From NCBI RefSeq assembly GCF_017652985.1, contig NZ_JAGGDJ010000001.1, forward strand, positions 310,001 through 374,000: 64,000 bases of DNA, read 5' to 3'. The notes below the pieces were generated by a model. The model had not been told where the DNA came from. It did no database searches and saw only the letters and a list, made by a program, of their open reading frames with translations. This DNA comes from Paenibacillus artemisiicola. Lineage in GTDB: Bacteria > Bacillota > Bacilli > Paenibacillales > Paenibacillaceae. A program made the translations under genes and the position numbers. How positions within the stretch are numbered: the first letter of the stretch is position 1; each line of letters starts with the position of its first letter. Of the stretch, positions 62,451 through 64,000 are shown piece by piece.

Positions 62451-62816
62451 ATGCGAGATGGCCGGCATGGCCCTAGAGGGCCGCATGACCACCGCGATCA
62501 TCGCGGGCATCGGGGACCCGAGCATGACGAACGGGGCAAGCACCGGTTCCAGAGCGCGCAGACGTTCCGCCGGGGGCGGGCGATCGCGTTCCTCGAGCGG
62601 CTGCAGGTGAGGCGTTCGACGCTGCTGCAGCAGCTGAACCAACCGGAATACGACACGATCAAGCCGATCATCAGCGGGGAGCTGAAGGCGACCGACGCGA
62701 TTATCCAAGAGTTCATCCATTCGTTCGAGCTGCTGGAAGCCGAGCCCGCCGTAGATCCGGCCGGCGAGCCCGAACAAGGCGGGGAGCGCGCGGGAACGGA
62801 TCCGGAAGGCGGCTGA
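62451..62816 (+). CDS. Small protein with His/Arg-rich N-terminus, unknown function
   Basis: 121-aa protein from ATG 62451 (GAGGAGG lies 7 nt upstream; ATG 62445 is too close). Residues ~1-35 are rich in His, Arg, Gly and Asp and could bind metal or nucleic acid. Residues ~38-95 are helical (AIAFLERLQVRRSTLLQQL, ISGELKATDAIIQEFIHSF). The C-terminal tail is acidic. Expression is probably tightly repressed through the operator array. Family not recognised. Confidence 0.8.
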   Translation: MRDGRHGPRGPHDHRDHRGHRGPEHDERGKHRFQSAQTFRRGRAIAFLERLQVRRSTLLQQLNQPEYDTIKPIISGELKATDAIIQEFIHSFELLEAEPAVDPAGEPEQGGERAGTDPEGG

Positions 62817-62872
62817 GCAGCCGCGGCCGGCACGGAGCTTCCAAGATTCCGGTCCCGCTGCCGCCATGTCTC

Positions 62873-62881
62873 TGCTATACT
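62873..62881 (+). promoter_or_regulatory. Extended -10 promoter
   Basis: TGC-TATACT (TG at 62873-62874, -10 at 62876-62881), about 38 bp before the DUF1232 gene start. Confidence 0.5.
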
Positions 62882-62918
62882 TCTGAATGCGAGGCATTCC
62901 GTTCGGGGAGAGATGCGC

Positions 62919-63314
62919 GTGGCGGCACGGTTGAAGGCTTGGGCCAAACGGCTGAAACGGCAAGTATTCGTGCTCTATTACGCGTATCGCGACGAGCGCG
63001 CGCCTTGGCTTGCGAAACTGGTTTCCGCGTGCGTGGTCGCGTATGCGTTCAGCCCCGTGGACTTGATTCCGGATTTCATTCCGGTGCCGGGCTATTTGGA
63101 CGACGTGATCTTGATTCCGCTCGGCGTGATGCTGGCCCTGCGCATGATGCCCGACCCGGTGCTTGAAGCCGCGCGAACGAAGGCGGACGAGCGCTTGGCG
63201 GCGGGGAAGAGGAAGCCGAAAAATTGGTTCGCCGGCCTCCTCGTCGTGTTGGCCTGGCTGGCGGCCGCTTGCGGCATCGCGTTATGGTTGTTCTACCGCT
63301 TGATGGGCGGCTGA
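62919..63314 (+). CDS. YkvA/DUF1232 family membrane protein
   Basis: 131-aa membrane protein. GGGGAG at 62905-62910 best fits GTG 62919, but ATG 62913 is also possible. The DUF1232 core is YAFSPVDLIPDFIPVPGYLDDVILIPLGV (two linked segments), followed by a basic loop and a C-terminal transmembrane helix (FAGLLVVLAWLAAACGIALWLF). Function of the family is not established. Confidence 0.93.
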   Translation: MAARLKAWAKRLKRQVFVLYYAYRDERAPWLAKLVSACVVAYAFSPVDLIPDFIPVPGYLDDVILIPLGVMLALRMMPDPVLEAARTKADERLAAGKRKPKNWFAGLLVVLAWLAAACGIALWLFYRLMGG

Positions 63315-63352
63315 TCGGCAGACGCCGCGCATGGCGGAACCTATCGAAGATA

Positions 63353-63382
63353 CGAAGGCAGCCGGGAATCCGGCTGCCTTCG
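63353..63382. other. 13-bp perfect inverted repeat after the DUF1232 gene
   Basis: CGAAGGCAGCCGG (63353-63365), loop GAAT, CCGGCTGCCTTCG (63370-63382). No T tract. Probably a terminator or mRNA end; nothing else is supported in 63315-63612 except a -10-like TATAGT at 63557-63562. Confidence 0.6.
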
Positions 63383-63612
63383 TCGCGTTCGCCTACTATG
63401 CGCCTGCATACGCGAGGCAATGGCTCGGCATCGTCTTGCGCCTCCGTTCCGCATGCGCGTCTCGAGGGGATCCGAGCCTGCCGCTCGGTCCTAGGCGCCT
63501 GCTAAAGATTGCTCCAAATCCGCGACCGGCATGGCAAAGACGCTTCTCTCGGTTCATATAGTGAGTCATGGACTTTCTATTCGAACCGAAAGCGAGGTTG
63601 TCAAGCACGAGC

Positions 63613-63999
63613 ATGAAACGAATTCATTGGAAAGCCGGTCTCGCCGCGATCGCCGGATTGCTGCTGTGGAGCGTCCTGTTTGCGGCGCCGGCGAGCGCGG
63701 CGGCAGCGAAGAACCAGTTGATCATCGTGAACAAGCAGACGAACGAATTGGCCTTTTTCGAGAACGGCGCGCTGGTCAAGACGTTCCCCGTCGGCACGGG
63801 CAGAACGCCGGACCTGACGCCCGAGGGCATCTTCCCGATCGTGAACAAGATCAAGAACCGGCCGTATTACAAGGATCACGTGCCCGGCGGGGATCCCCGC
63901 AATCCGCTCGGCGACCGCTGGTTGGGGCTCGAAGTCGACGGCACGTACGGCACGACGTACGCGATTCACGGCAACAACAATCCGAAGTCGATCGGACAC
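63613..63999 (+). CDS. Secreted L,D-transpeptidase (YkuD family), 3' end outside window
   Basis: 129 codons visible. Signal peptide ~1-33 (LLLWSVLFAAPASAAAA), then the YkuD domain: LIIVNKQTNELAFFENGALV, FPVGTGRTPDLTPEGIFPI, and TTYAIHGNNNPKSIGH. The catalytic S-x-G-C motif should follow just after the window end. The enzyme family crosslinks peptidoglycan by 3-3 bonds and is common in spore formers. Ribosome site is weak (GAGG 16 nt upstream). Confidence 0.93.
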   Translation, partial: MKRIHWKAGLAAIAGLLLWSVLFAAPASAAAAKNQLIIVNKQTNELAFFENGALVKTFPVGTGRTPDLTPEGIFPIVNKIKNRPYYKDHVPGGDPRNPLGDRWLGLEVDGTYGTTYAIHGNNNPKSIGH

Positions 64000-64000
64000 T

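Overview
The window is high-GC DNA from a Gram-positive endospore former, most likely a Paenibacillaceae member (Paenibacillus or Cohnella type). The evidence is a tricistronic GerA-type germination operon, an S-layer-homology (SLH) surface glycosidase, YesM/YesN-type two-component systems beside lipoprotein sugar-binding proteins, collagen-like spore-surface proteins, AGGAGG-like ribosome sites and sigma-A-like promoters. Coding density is high. I saw no rRNA or tRNA genes, transposases, prophage genes or CRISPR arrays.

The first 18 kb is carbohydrate uptake. Cluster A (1-8.6 kb): YesN-like regulator (cut by the window edge), YesM-like kinase, solute-binding lipoprotein, two permeases, Gfo/Idh/MocA oxidoreductase, APH-fold kinase. 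Cluster B (8.7-18 kb): divergent GntR/LacI-hybrid regulator, solute-binding protein, two LplB/LplC-type permeases, a phytanoyl-CoA-dioxygenase-like (PhyH) enzyme, a mannonate-dehydratase-like enolase-superfamily enzyme, then a convergent AraC regulator and a second PhyH enzyme. 18.3-21.1 kb encodes a secreted SLH protein with a clan-A-like glycosidase domain.

21.3-29.9 kb is a phenylalanine/tyrosine catabolic operon: hpd, hmgA, an acyl-CoA synthetase (probably for acetoacetate), an unrecognised protein, fahA and an aromatic amino acid hydroxylase. 30.2-33.8 kb holds a YjhG/YagF-type sugar-acid dehydratase between two SDR dehydrogenases. 33.9-40.6 kb has three small proteins, a secreted copper-amine-oxidase-N/PKD protein, a small spore-surface-type protein, and a GH5-like glycosidase whose signal peptide is separated from its body by a one-base frameshift in a T6 run.

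40.7-44.2 kb is the germination receptor operon (minus strand). 44.6-53.8 kb is sugar cluster C: kinase, short response regulator, binding protein, two permeases, six-hairpin-like glycosidase, APH-fold kinase. None of the three sugar clusters encodes an ATPase, so they probably share one encoded elsewhere. In all three, an RNA hairpin separates the binding-protein gene from the permeases.

53.9-60.7 kb is the most interesting block. Two paralogous spore-surface-type proteins, one with a long acidic Gly-X-Y tract, sit beside two family-2 glycosyltransferases, a DegT-type sugar aminotransferase and a NeuD-like acyltransferase. This resembles an exosporium glycosylation cassette of the anthrose type. 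The window ends with a YCII-like protein, an NlpC/P60 endopeptidase, a small protein behind an array of TTGTATACRA sites, a YkvA/DUF1232 membrane protein, and the start of an L,D-transpeptidase gene.
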